Shown: positions 24,085 to 32,387 of the stretch, piece after piece
How the letters are laid out: each line of letters begins with the position of its first letter
How positions within the stretch are numbered: position 1 is the stretch's first letter
Source of the DNA: Bacillus sp. V2I10
GTDB lineage: Bacteria > Bacillota > Bacilli > Bacillales > Bacillaceae
NCBI RefSeq assembly: GCF_030817055.1
Contig: NZ_JAUSYV010000001.1
Span: forward strand, 4,550,001 to 4,614,000
Direction: 5' to 3'
Length of the DNA stretch: 64,000 nt
Notes under the pieces: model-generated
Told to the model about the DNA's origin: nothing
Databases searched by the model: none
Seen by the model: the letters and a program-made list of their open reading frames with translations, nothing else
Translations under genes and position numbers: made by a program

Positions 24085-25608
24085 TTATAACAAGGGGGAA
24101 AGCAGTCTGGACATTGATTCATAAAGCTTCTGTTTGAAAGGACGCTCGTTGAATTCATCCATGATAATTTCATGGGATACTTTGAGATCACGCTCATACT
24201 CATCGACAAGCTTTTGCGTGCTTCTTGTCCGGTAAAGAAAGGCATTCACTTCAAAATTCAAATGGAAGCTTCTCATATCCATATTTGCTGTTCCTATAGA
24301 AGCAAGCTCATAATCAACAATGACAATCTTGCTGTGCATAAAGCCTTCTTCATATTCGTAAATTTTCACACCAGCTTCAAGCAATTCCAGGAAATAGGAC
24401 CTTGAAGCATAGAAGACGATTTTTTTATCTGGACGCTTCGGCACAAGCAGCCTTACGTCTACACCGCTTAATGAAGCTACCTTTAAGGCTGAAAGAATAT
24501 CTTCATCCGGCACAAAGTAAGGAGATGCGATCCAGATGGAGTCTTTGGCAGATGTAATCATAGAGAAGAACAGATTCTTAATGATTTCCCATTTGTTATC
24601 AGGTCCGCCAGCAATTATCTGTACGCCCCCTTCATGCTCTTCAAGCTGAACAGAAGGAGTCATATATTCCTTCTTCACAATATTTTCTCCCGTCATGTAA
24701 TACCAATCCTGAAGAAAGATCATTTGCAGCGTGCGGACGGCTTCGCCCCACACCATTAAATGGGTATCACGCCAAAATCCGAAAAACTTATTCTTGCCCA
24801 AGTATTCATCACCGACATTCAAGCCGCCGACAAACCCGACAGTTCCATCGATGACTATGATTTTTCTGTGATTGCGGAAATTGACTTTGTTGTTCAAAAA
24901 GGGCATTTTTACAGGTAAGAATGAAACAACATCAATGCCTGCCTGCTGCATTTCTTTAATGTACGCCTTTGATAATTTCCAGCTTCCGACTGAATCATAT
25001 AAAAAGCGAACCTCTACGCCTTCTTTCGCTTTCTTAATCAAAGCATCTTTTAATTTGTTGCCGACTTCATCGTGCCTGACAATATAATATTCAAGGTGGA
25101 TGTGATGCTCAGCCTTCTCAATTTCCCCGAAAATATGATTAAATGTCTCATTGCCATTCGTCAAGGCTTTCGTTCTTGTAGAAAATGAAATTGGAGTATG
25201 TCCAAGGCGGTGCGCTAAATTAAAGAGCATTTGCTGATGGTCGCCCATTAAATCAATCTTTTCCTCATAAGACGATTGATTACCTTCAATTTCAAACATG
25301 ATTTTTTCATCAACCAGCGCTTTTCGGTCAAATAACTTCTTCTTTCTCACATTGCGGCCAAATACCAGGTAAAATAAAAAGCCGATCAGCGGAAAACTTC
25401 CAAGCACGACAAGCCATGTAATCGTTTGAGAGGGTTTGCGGTTTTCAAGGAAAATGACAAATCCAATAAAGATAACTGAAAATGCAAAGAGAACAGTGGC
25501 AGCTGTAATCATCCATTCACTTGAAATACTGCCCGTAAAATTTTGAATGATATAGATAAAAAAACCAATAATAATTGCAAACAAAAGCACTCGAACCGTA
25601 TTTTTCAT
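24085..25608 (-). CDS. cls: Cardiolipin synthase (phospholipase D family)
   Basis: A 507-residue membrane enzyme that joins phosphatidylglycerol molecules to cardiolipin plus glycerol. Two N-terminal membrane helices (about 5-25 and 33-53) are followed by the conserved PSQTITWLVVLGSFPLIGF segment. Two HKD motifs are present: HRKIIVIDGTVGFVGGLN and HSKIVIVDYELASIGTANMD. The C-terminus (FKQKLYESMSRLLSPLL) is amphipathic, as in bacterial Cls. Bacilli usually have two or three paralogues; which one this is cannot be told. This gene is not at this place in B. subtilis. Confidence 0.93.
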   Translation of the reverse strand: MKNTVRVLLFAIIIGFFIYIIQNFTGSISSEWMITAATVLFAFSVIFIGFVIFLENRKPSQTITWLVVLGSFPLIGFLFYLVFGRNVRKKKLFDRKALVDEKIMFEIEGNQSSYEEKIDLMGDHQQMLFNLAHRLGHTPISFSTRTKALTNGNETFNHIFGEIEKAEHHIHLEYYIVRHDEVGNKLKDALIKKAKEGVEVRFLYDSVGSWKLSKAYIKEMQQAGIDVVSFLPVKMPFLNNKVNFRNHRKIIVIDGTVGFVGGLNVGDEYLGKNKFFGFWRDTHLMVWGEAVRTLQMIFLQDWYYMTGENIVKKEYMTPSVQLEEHEGGVQIIAGGPDNKWEIIKNLFFSMITSAKDSIWIASPYFVPDEDILSALKVASLSGVDVRLLVPKRPDKKIVFYASRSYFLELLEAGVKIYEYEEGFMHSKIVIVDYELASIGTANMDMRSFHLNFEVNAFLYRTRSTQKLVDEYERDLKVSHEIIMDEFNERPFKQKLYESMSRLLSPLL

Positions 25609-25710
25609 GTTTTACCCCTGACTTTTATAAAGGTTCTTTAGTTTTATCGATAACTGCGGATGCTTAAACAAAAAACTTGTCCGAAAACAGCCTGTATGAA
25701 ATTTAATGCT

Positions 25711-25744
25711 AAAAAAAGCCGACTTCAAACTTCATGAAATCGGC
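25711..25744 (-). terminator. Terminator of mecA
   Basis: GCCGATTTC and GAAGTCGGC arms (25744-25736 / 25726-25718) are followed by seven U residues on the minus strand, 12 bases after the stop. Confidence 0.88.
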
Positions 25745-25755
25745 ACTTCTTTGTT

Positions 25756-26427
25756 TTAGCTAAAATGTTTCTTAACAACGTCAAGAGCTTCATTCGCAAT
25801 AATTTCCTTGCCGTATTCCGCGACGCGGTGAATGGTCATGCGCGATTCTTGTCCATACTCGAGAATAATACTCAGCATATTCTCAATGTCTTCATCTGAA
25901 TGCTGCTCATCAAACTCTACATACAGGTAGTAGTTTTTATCCAGTGAGTAAAGTGAATTGACAAAGCCGCTCACAGGAACTTTTGCTAAAGCAATAATAT
26001 GTTCAAAATCATTAAATTTTATCAGGAATTGCAGCTGCTGCTCTTCTTCCTCCGCCGAACCGTCTGATTTATCATCAAGATCATCATTAAAGTGCTGATC
26101 TAGAATTGATTCAATGTTCTCATCGACCGGTAATTCCTTCACTTTATCCTCAGATAAAGGAAGTTCAATTTTCTGGCCGTCTTTTGACAGCTGAGCTCTT
26201 GTTACAATAACTTCTAAACCTTTATCGAGAGCCTGCACCTGAATCCATAGCGGCCCTTCCACCATGAAGTCTTCCTCGTCGTGAACTTCATCCATCATTT
26301 CCCAAAATAACTCTTCACTTCTTTCGCGGTTGTACCAGATTTCATCTCTGTCAAAACCGCGTTCCTCTATATCAAGATATGAAATATAAAACTTTACGGT
26401 ATATTCATTAATACGTTCTATCTCCAT
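25756..26427 (-). CDS. mecA: Adaptor protein MecA
   Basis: MecA targets ComK and ComS to the ClpCP protease and is needed for ClpC hexamer assembly. The 223-residue protein has the substrate-binding N-terminal domain (about 1-95; MEIERINEYTVKFYISYLD), an acidic linker (about 115-135; DLDDKSDGSAEEEEQ) and the ClpC-binding C-terminal domain (about 136-223; NFEVE-like strands LYSLDKNYYLYVEFDEQHSDED). Length is close to the 218 of B. subtilis. The linker is more acidic and slightly longer. Confidence 0.95.
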   Translation of the reverse strand: MEIERINEYTVKFYISYLDIEERGFDRDEIWYNRERSEELFWEMMDEVHDEEDFMVEGPLWIQVQALDKGLEVIVTRAQLSKDGQKIELPLSEDKVKELPVDENIESILDQHFNDDLDDKSDGSAEEEEQQLQFLIKFNDFEHIIALAKVPVSGFVNSLYSLDKNYYLYVEFDEQHSDEDIENMLSIILEYGQESRMTIHRVAEYGKEIIANEALDVVKKHFS

Positions 26428-26748
26428 CTTTACAACCTTCCCTTCTATATATGATGTTGAAGGGACAACTAAACCCCTAAATAAGTTGCACTTTTCTACA
26501 CTTTACCCAAATCAGCAGCTATTTAATCGTCAGCGCAACGCATCATTAGCTTATAAAACTTGTCTTGAAAATGAGACTTGCCTTTCAAGATTCTTGTACT
26601 CCTATTTTATGATAAAACAGCTCCGAATGAAATAAAAAAACCTTGAATTTACAAAAACAGTTATTCACCTATATAGAATGGCTCATAATTCAAAGTTCGC
26701 TTCATATATATGGTACGAGCAGTCAATAACAGGGAAAGAGGTACTTAA
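26428..26748. other. Divergent intergenic region between mecA and yjbE
   Basis: No gene is visible in 321 bp. A perfect 8-bp inverted repeat TCTTGAAA...TTTCAAGA (26563-26590, 12-nt loop) lies in the middle. No yybP-ykoY manganese riboswitch consensus was found upstream of yjbE. Confidence 0.45.
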
Positions 26749-27423
26749 ATGGAACAGGAATTTCTCATGTCTTTGATTATGATTATCGGCATTGATTTGC
26801 TCCTTGGAGGAGATAACGCGATCGTTATTGCAATGGCAAGCCGAAATCTGCCCCCAAAACAGCGAAAAAAAGCAGTCATTTTAGGAACGGTCTTCGCAAT
26901 TGGGGTTCGCATCCTGCTTACTTCAGTAGCAGTCTATTTATTCCAAATTCCTTTTGTGCAGCTGATTGGCGGGATTCTGCTCCTCTATATCGCTTATCAT
27001 TTAATTGTAGGAACTGAGGAAAAAGAAGGAGAAATAAAAAGTTATCAATCCTTGAGAAAAGCGGTTCAGACGATTGTACTGGCTGATATGCTGATGGGAA
27101 TGGATAATGTCATTGCGGTTGCCGGAGCAGCTAACGGCCAGACATTCCTTGTCATAATCGGCCTGTTAATCTCGATCCCGATCATGATTTGGGGCAGCAA
27201 TCTCATTCTTAAAATTTTAGACAAATATCCTGCTCTCATTTATATCGGAGGAGGAATGCTTGCTTATACTGCAGGCAAAATGATTATCCATGAACACAAG
27301 CTTGCGCCAATATTCCATACACATCCAAGCATGGGGGTCATGCTCCCTTATTTGCTCATTTTGTTCTTGATTTTATCTAGCTTCATTTATCAGCGCATCG
27401 AAAAAAACGAAAACCTTCCTTAA
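26749..27423 (+). CDS. yjbE: TerC-family integral membrane protein (YjbE)
   Basis: A 224-residue TerC-type membrane protein with seven predicted helices. Two acidic helix motifs carry the family signature: IDLLLGGDNAIVIAMASRNLP (residues 14-34) and VLADMLMGMDNVIAVAGAANG. TerC paralogues in Bacillus (MeeF, MeeY) export Mn2+ to load secreted enzymes, so a metal-transport role is likely but unproven here. The ATG follows AAAGAGGTACTTAA. The stop codon lies inside the terminator shared with spx. Confidence 0.88.
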   Translation: MEQEFLMSLIMIIGIDLLLGGDNAIVIAMASRNLPPKQRKKAVILGTVFAIGVRILLTSVAVYLFQIPFVQLIGGILLLYIAYHLIVGTEEKEGEIKSYQSLRKAVQTIVLADMLMGMDNVIAVAGAANGQTFLVIIGLLISIPIMIWGSNLILKILDKYPALIYIGGGMLAYTAGKMIIHEHKLAPIFHTHPSMGVMLPYLLILFLILSSFIYQRIEKNENLP

Positions 27424-27441
27424 CAGCTAAGGAAGGTTTTC
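27410..27441. terminator. Bidirectional terminator between yjbE and spx
   Basis: AAAACCTTCCTTA and TAAGGAAGGTTTT pair perfectly over 13 bp (27410-27422 / 27428-27440), with A/U tracts on both sides. The yjbE stop is inside the first arm. Confidence 0.85.
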
Positions 27442-27457
27442 TATGGGTTATGATTCT

Positions 27458-27859
27458 TTAACTGAAATTCACTAAACGCTGTGCTTCACGCAGCTGATAT
27501 GTGCGTACCTTTCTAGGCAAGAAGCGTCTGATCTCATCTTCATTGTATCCGACCTGCAATCGCTTTTCATCAATGATGATTGGGCGTCTTAATAGGCCTG
27601 GGTGCTCCTGAATCAGATCATAAAGATCTTGAAGAGGCATTGTTTCAACATTTACGTTCAATTTTTGAAAGATCTTTGAACGAGTAGAAATGATTTCATC
27701 TGTTCCATCTTCAGTCATGCGCAAGATTTCTTTAATCTCGTCAACTGAAAGCGGCTCTGAAAAAATGTTGCGCTCTGTATATGCGATTTCATGCTCTTCT
27801 AACCATGCTTTCGCTTTACGACAAGAAGTACAGCTTGGTGATGTATATAACGTTACCAT
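27458..27859 (-). CDS. spxA: Transcriptional regulator Spx
   Basis: Spx binds the RNA polymerase alpha C-terminal domain and activates thiol-stress genes while blocking activator contacts. The 133-residue ArsC-fold protein has the redox CxxC switch (CTSC, in LYTSPSCTSCRKAKAWL), the alpha-binding glycine region after it, and the block GLLRRPIIIDEKRLQVGYNE with the RR pair. The C-terminus is LREAQRLVNFS; Bacillus Spx C-termini are read by ClpXP with YjbH. Its adaptor gene yjbH is in this window. B. subtilis cotranscribes yjbC-spx and adds promoters in the intergenic gap. Confidence 0.96.
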   Translation of the reverse strand: MVTLYTSPSCTSCRKAKAWLEEHEIAYTERNIFSEPLSVDEIKEILRMTEDGTDEIISTRSKIFQKLNVNVETMPLQDLYDLIQEHPGLLRRPIIIDEKRLQVGYNEDEIRRFLPRKVRTYQLREAQRLVNFS

Positions 27860-27898
27860 AAACCTTTCACTCCTTTTTGTGTAAAATGAGCAGACTGC

Positions 27899-27956
27899 TT
27901 ATAATAGTAATAAGTATTACTTTGTATGCAAATTGAAATTACTACAATTAAGTAAT
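27899..27956 (-). promoter_or_regulatory. Candidate repressor sites in the yjbC-spx intergenic region
   Basis: TTATAATAGTAATAA (27899-27913) matches the PerR-type 7-1-7 box at 12 of 14 positions. ATTACT-(7 nt)-AGTAAT (27938-27956) is a second inverted repeat just upstream relative to spx. B. subtilis spx is repressed by PerR and YodB from this gap (established), so these are positional candidates. A minus-strand TATAAT lies near 27974-27969. Confidence 0.45.
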
Positions 27957-28140
27957 ATCTATAACGAATTATACTATAGAAAAGTAAGTAAGTATACACT
28001 TTTTAAATACAAATGTTTGACAAATCAGTTACAATTCCGTAAAAATTGAGGGATTATATTTACTGCTTTTATCAAATTCACTCTAAATCCTGTATTTTCA
28101 GCAGCATTCATCCCTCTGAATGCTGTCATCTGATTCTCAA

Positions 28141-28719
28141 TTAATCCAGTCCATCGAAAATATCTTTCTGATTATCCTGCTCCTGCATGGATAAAACTTC
28201 CTGTACATCCTGATATTCTTTTCCGTAAAATTCTTTATCTTTATAAGTATGAATCATTAAGTATGTCTTTTTCATTGCTTCATATATTAATTCTTCAGAA
28301 GCATCTTCAGGGGACCAATAAAGAATTTCCATTGCATTCACTTCGTTTGTAGCAAGCGACTTTCTTCTGTATCCGATTGATTTTGCATGCTGAAATCCTT
28401 CTCGCTGATAAAACTTTAAGCGCTTGCCCGTATCAAGAATATCTTCGTCCACGGGTTCCACCTCTAGAATAATTGGTTTTCCTAATACTTTTAAATTTGA
28501 AATCAGCTTATGTCCAAGACCCTGTCCTCTTGCTTTTTTCGATACAAACAAGTAGTCAATAAAGATGAAATCTTCTAATTCAGCATACATAAGAACATGA
28601 TATTCTCCTTCATCTTTATGATAAATATCGCCCCGCTCTTTCAAGAGAGTTTCAATATGTTCTTTAGATTTCATTTCCTCAATAGGAAAGTATTGATTTA
28701 ATTTCTCATACCAGTTCAT
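28141..28719 (-). CDS. yjbC: GNAT-family acetyltransferase YjbC
   Basis: A 192-residue protein with a GNAT acetyl-CoA motif (DYLFVSKKARGQGLGHKLISN, the R/QxxGxG/A loop being ARGQGLG) near residue 65 and a strand ending in LEVEPVDED. The substrate is unknown. The C-terminal ~60 residues are acidic and helical. Size and place upstream of spx on the same strand match B. subtilis YjbC, where the two are cotranscribed. Confidence 0.87.
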   Translation of the reverse strand: MNWYEKLNQYFPIEEMKSKEHIETLLKERGDIYHKDEGEYHVLMYAELEDFIFIDYLFVSKKARGQGLGHKLISNLKVLGKPIILEVEPVDEDILDTGKRLKFYQREGFQHAKSIGYRRKSLATNEVNAMEILYWSPEDASEELIYEAMKKTYLMIHTYKDKEFYGKEYQDVQEVLSMQEQDNQKDIFDGLD

Positions 28720-28838
28720 TGATCCGCTCCTTACATGTTTTAACGTTCATTTCTTCCTAAATTATATATACCCTCTTTCCTTAGTGTTAAACATGAGCTA
28801 CTATAAAATTATAAGTAAATAATGGGATGGTGAGGATT

Positions 28839-29024
28839 TTGTTTGAATATGCGTTCGATTTTCTGCTTGTTGCTGTATTGGTTATTGGAATAACAGCTTT
28901 AATGGGAGTCATAACGAATGGAATCGGAGAAACCATCTTCAGCGGAAAAAAGAAAAATGAAAACGTTGAACATACTTTAAAAACCCAGGCAGGATGGCGA
29001 AAAGTCGGCGGCAGACGAAGATAA
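28839..29024 (+). CDS. Small single-helix membrane protein of unknown function
   Basis: From TTG at 28839 the product has 61 residues: a hydrophobic helix (about 5-28; FDFLLVAVLVIGITALMGVI), then a polar basic tail with KKKNENVE and KVGGRRR. GGTGAGG lies 3 bases before the TTG, which is a tight but usable spacing. ATG at 28827 or GTG at 28830 in the same frame are alternatives without a ribosome site. A strong terminator follows directly. Family not recognised; composition argues for a real membrane peptide. Confidence 0.65.
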   Translation: MFEYAFDFLLVAVLVIGITALMGVITNGIGETIFSGKKKNENVEHTLKTQAGWRKVGGRRR

Positions 29025-29036
29025 TATTTAAGGAAG

Positions 29037-29063
29037 AAAACCGGTCGTGACCGGTTTTTTTGT
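29037..29063 (+). terminator. Terminator after the small membrane protein gene
   Basis: AAAACCGGTC (29037-29046) and GACCGGTTTT (29049-29058) form a 10-bp stem with a U run, 12 bases after the stop. The 2-nt spacing implies that the innermost pairs open to make a loop. Confidence 0.88.
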
Positions 29064-29261
29064 TTCAAATTTAAGTAAAAAATCCCTATATATGCTAACA
29101 GGATCTGTTTAAGAGGAGAACACCATAAAATTCAGTAAAAATAAAGGTAGTATTACAGTAGTAGAAATTGTTCAGGATAAAACATAAGAAAACGTGCAGT
29201 CTGAACTGTACCCAACTTTTTATAATCGTTTTGGGTTGCCCTGAAATAGGTAAACTCAGTG

Positions 29262-29939
29262 TTTTGGGTCTCATAGAGTGCGTATAAGTACCCTGAAAAA
29301 GGCAATATCATGGTGTTTTGGGTACTCATAGAGCGTGTATGGTACCCTGAGACATGAATAATCTTGGTTTTGGGTACTCATAGAGCGTGTATGATACCCT
29401 GAAAAAGGCAAAATCTTGGTTTTGAGTACTCATAGAGCGTGTATAGTACCCTGAAAAAGGCAAAATCTTGGTTTTGGGTACTCATAGGGCGTGTATGGTA
29501 CCCTGAAAAAGGCAAAATCTTGGTTTTGAGTACTCATAGAGCGTGTATGGTACCCTGAAACAGGCAAAATCTTGGTTTTGGGTACTCATAGAGCGTGTAT
29601 AGTACCCTGAAAAAGGCAACATCTTGGTTTTGGGTACTCATAGAGCGTGTATGGTACCCTGAAAAAGGCAACATCTTGGTTTTGGGTACTCATAGAGCGT
29701 GTATGGTACCCTGAAACAGGTAAAATCTTGGTTTTGGGTACTCATAGAGCGTGTATGGTACCCTGAAAAAGGCAAAATCTTGGTTTTGAGTACTCATAGA
29801 GCGTGTATAGTACCCTGAAAAAGGAAAAATCCTGGTTTTGGGTACTCATAGAGCGTGTATGGTACCCTGAAACAGACAAAATCTGTTTTTTGGGTACTCA
29901 AAGAGCGCGTATGGTACCCTGAAACAGGCAAAATCAGGG
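29262..29939. repeat. Thirteen-unit 52-bp tandem repeat array
   Basis: TTTTGGG or TTTTGAG starts occur at 29262, 29316, 29368, 29420, 29472, 29524, 29576, 29628, 29680, 29732, 29784, 29836 and 29888, with a degenerate one at 29940. Twelve consecutive intervals are exactly 52 bp; the first is 54. Each unit holds a hairpin: arms GGGTAC and GTACCC, an inner pair CATA/TATG with one bulged T, and loop GAGCGTG. The rest is CTGAAAAAGGCAAAATCTTG with few substitutions. Confidence 0.97.
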
Positions 29940-29985
29940 TTTTGGGTAGCCAATGTAAATGCGTACGTTTGATACCCCGAACAAC

Positions 29986-30024
29986 AAAAAACGGATACAA
30001 ATTGCAGTGCAATTTAGTATCCGT
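29986..30024 (-). terminator. Terminator of the DUF4015 gene (inside repeat copy B)
   Basis: The inverted repeat 29991-30024 (ACGGATAC-AAATTGC arm, 15 bp with one bulged base) is followed on the minus strand by six U residues (29991-29986). It lies 54 bases after the stop at 30078. Confidence 0.85.
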
Positions 30025-30077
30025 TTACTTCTGTATTTTGCTGTTTTCACCCTCAAAAAGAAACCAGTTATATATAA

Positions 30078-31283
30078 TCAAGGTGTGTAATCTACGCCTT
30101 TTGTATAGTTATTTCCGGCATTCCACAGAAGGTACTCTTTTATACCCTGATCATTCAATGCCATGATTTGAGCTTCTATATCTTCTTTTCCATACTTTTT
30201 GTAGTTTCCGCTGCCGAGCCATGAAGCCGTAAAATCCTGAAGCCATGGCCGCGACACTGGTCTTGTTTTCAGCTCATCAAGCTTTTTATTTTCAAGCTTC
30301 GCATATTCTGTAATGAGTTCGTATGGTTTTAAGTCGGGCTTCTCAATTCCAAAATAGGCCGTCCAGTGACTTGGATAAATCATCGATGATATAACATCAA
30401 CATGATTTGAGATCTTTGTAAAGTTTTGGCCAATACCCGGTGCTTCGGGCAATGTAGCTGTATATCCAAAGATATCAACTGAGGTTTTAACGCCATAAGG
30501 TTTCAATTTTTCCCTCGTGTATTCAACAAAGTCGGTTACCGCTGTTACACGCTTTTGAACATTATCTTGTTTTGTATCTGTATAATCACCGTGTCTGTAT
30601 TTTAGCGTGGCATCTTTATTCTCAAATCCTTCAGGAAAACGGACGTAATCAAATTGTATCTCCTGAAAACCGAGCTTTGCTGCTTCAATTGCAATCTGAA
30701 CATTGTAATCCCATACTTCTTTTACAAATGGGTTTACAAAAGACTCTCCTCGCCCGTTCTTCCAGACGCTGTTTCCATCTTTAAAAGACCATTCCGGCTT
30801 TTTGTTTGCGAGAACCGAGTCCTTAAATACAACAACTCTCGCTATCGGATAGATTTTCTTTTTCTCAAGCTCTGTAAGCATCGCCCGCGGATCTTTTATG
30901 TATTGATGACTAATGTCGTAATAAGGTGAAGATGGATCAGGGCGGTAAGTTAAATTTCCATAATCATCTTTCACATCAATAACCATTGCGTTTAGATCGG
31001 TTGAATCCATTAGCTTTGTCAGCTGTGCAAATTTACTGCCGCCGGCGGAATGGCCCGTTACGTAGATTCCTCTGATTGCATCTGGATATTCAAAGTTCAG
31101 TCCCGAGTCAAAAACAAAACGGGGCATCAATGCCGGGAGTTCTTTCTTTTGATACACAAGTTCTTTACTATCGTGTGCAGCTGCAACTAAGCCTGTTTCT
31201 GCCTGTGTCTGATTGCCTGCTCCTGCTGCTGCTATAGAGCCTGCAAGTACGAATACAGGTACAATCTTTTGTAAAAAAGCCAC
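30078..31283 (-). CDS. Secreted putative glycoside hydrolase, DUF4015 family
   Basis: From GTG at 31283 the protein has 401 residues. A signal peptide is evident (AFLQKIVPVFVLAGSIAAAGAG, cleavage near TQAE). The mature part is a DUF4015 TIM-barrel-like domain: GIYVTGHSAGGSKFAQL, MVIDVKDDYGNLTY, QEIQFDYVRFPEGFE, TSVDIFGYTA and VDVISSMIYPSHW carry the conserved acidic residues. Hydrolase activity is predicted only by fold. The GTG follows GGAGGG with 8-nt spacing; a GTG three codons upstream overlaps that site. The gene lies between oppF and the repeat array, and its transcript ends in the array element. Confidence 0.85.
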   Translation of the reverse strand: MAFLQKIVPVFVLAGSIAAAGAGNQTQAETGLVAAAHDSKELVYQKKELPALMPRFVFDSGLNFEYPDAIRGIYVTGHSAGGSKFAQLTKLMDSTDLNAMVIDVKDDYGNLTYRPDPSSPYYDISHQYIKDPRAMLTELEKKKIYPIARVVVFKDSVLANKKPEWSFKDGNSVWKNGRGESFVNPFVKEVWDYNVQIAIEAAKLGFQEIQFDYVRFPEGFENKDATLKYRHGDYTDTKQDNVQKRVTAVTDFVEYTREKLKPYGVKTSVDIFGYTATLPEAPGIGQNFTKISNHVDVISSMIYPSHWTAYFGIEKPDLKPYELITEYAKLENKKLDELKTRPVSRPWLQDFTASWLGSGNYKKYGKEDIEAQIMALNDQGIKEYLLWNAGNNYTKGVDYTP

Positions 31284-31411
31284 GATTAACACCCTCCATT
31301 TGCTGATCTGTCCTCATTATAAATGAAAAATCAGGATGTTCATACATGTATTGGGACTTATTTTGACAATTTTCAACAGTTTTCTGCTGCCATTCCTCAT
31401 GTTTTTTACAC

Positions 31412-31444
31412 AAAAAGTGATCTCAGTTCATGAGATCACTTTTC
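31412..31444 (-). terminator. Terminator of the opp operon
   Basis: A 14-bp stem built on AGTGATCTCA / TGAGATCACT (31412-31425 / 31431-31444, 5-nt loop) starts one base after the oppF stop and has U residues on the minus strand. Confidence 0.88.
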
Positions 31445-31445
31445 T

Positions 31446-32384
31446 TTATTTTGCATATAAAGTTTTGTACTGCTTGAATTCAGCTTCTGAACACATCACG
31501 AAATGGCCTGGTTTTACTTCGCGGAACTGCGGCTCATCTCCTTCTGTATACTGATGCTGAGCCGGGTCGTATTTCTTTCTTACACGAGTGCGCTCATAAT
31601 CAGGGTCCGGAAGCGGTATAGCAGAAAGCAAAGCTTGAGTATACGGATGAATCGGATTGTTATAAAGCTCTTCTGCGTCTGCAAGCTCAACCAGCTTGCC
31701 GAAATACATTACACCGATGCGGTCGCTGATGTATTTTACCATTGAAAGGTCATGCGCAATAAATAGATACGTAAGTCCTTTTTCTTTTTGCAGATTCTTC
31801 ATTAAGTTTACTACTTGTGCCTGAATCGATACATCTAAAGCAGAGATTGGCTCATCTGCAATAATGAAGTCCGGATCTACTGCAAGTGCACGCGCGATTC
31901 CGATACGCTGGCGCTGTCCGCCGCTGAATTCATGAGGAAAACGGTTTGCATGCTCACGGTTCAGACCTACTGTTTCAAGAAGCTCGTACACTCTTTCCAT
32001 CCGCTCTTTATCGGACTTTGCCAGACCATGGATATCTATTCCCTCGGCAATAACGTCAGATACTTTCATGCGCGGGTTTAAGGAAGCGTATGGATCTTGG
32101 AAAATCATCTGCATTTTGCGATTAAAAGTTTTCAGCTCGCTTTTGGATTTTTTTCCGTGAACATTTACGCCATTAAACTTTACTTCACCGTCTGTCGCGT
32201 CGTATAAACGGATAATCGAACGGCCCGTCGTAGACTTTCCGCAGCCTGATTCACCAACAAGGCCAAGTGTCTCACCTTTATAGATATCAAATGAAATATT
32301 ATCAACTGCTTTTACTTCATTTACTTTCCCTACATTAAAGTGCTGTTTTAGGTTTTTAACCTCAAGAAGTTTTTCTCTTTTCAT
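31446..32384 (-). CDS. oppF: Oligopeptide ABC transporter ATP-binding protein OppF
   Basis: A 312-residue ATPase with Walker A GESGCGKST, signature FSGGQRQRIGIARAL and Walker B FIIADEPISALD. The C-terminal oligopeptide/dipeptide domain (NPIHPYTQALLSAIPLPDPDYER) marks the OppD/F subfamily. Such proteins usually carry a C-terminal 4Fe-4S-type cysteine segment; here only MCSEAEF with a single cysteine is seen. It pairs with OppD to power peptide import, used in B. subtilis also for Phr signalling peptides. Three bases after oppD. Confidence 0.94.
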   Translation of the reverse strand: MKREKLLEVKNLKQHFNVGKVNEVKAVDNISFDIYKGETLGLVGESGCGKSTTGRSIIRLYDATDGEVKFNGVNVHGKKSKSELKTFNRKMQMIFQDPYASLNPRMKVSDVIAEGIDIHGLAKSDKERMERVYELLETVGLNREHANRFPHEFSGGQRQRIGIARALAVDPDFIIADEPISALDVSIQAQVVNLMKNLQKEKGLTYLFIAHDLSMVKYISDRIGVMYFGKLVELADAEELYNNPIHPYTQALLSAIPLPDPDYERTRVRKKYDPAQHQYTEGDEPQFREVKPGHFVMCSEAEFKQYKTLYAK

Positions 32385-32387
32385 CTC

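Larger units (their letters stand above)
29104..30057 (-). repeat. Dispersed terminator/hairpin repeat element, expanded form (copy B)
   Basis: About 954 bp without genes between the 61-aa membrane protein and the DUF4015 gene. Flank 29104-29228 matches 664-738 of copy A, flank 29940-30057 matches 741-853, and between them are a truncated unit (29229-29261) and 13 full units. Both copies lie 20-35 bases after a minus-strand gene and supply its terminator. Frames read across the array change phase at each unit, since 52 is not a multiple of three, and are not considered coding. Confidence 0.9.

Noticed and set aside
26428..26748. yybP-ykoY manganese riboswitch upstream of the TerC-family gene
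   Set aside because: The expected conserved loop sequences are absent from the leader.
29262..29939. CRISPR array
   Set aside because: The whole 52-bp period is repeated, so there are no unique spacers; no cas gene lies nearby.
29794..30166. Reading frames of 70-100 codons across the repeat array on both strands
   Set aside because: 52 is not a multiple of three, so frames drift from unit to unit; no ribosome sites; the translated repeats have no recognisable fold.
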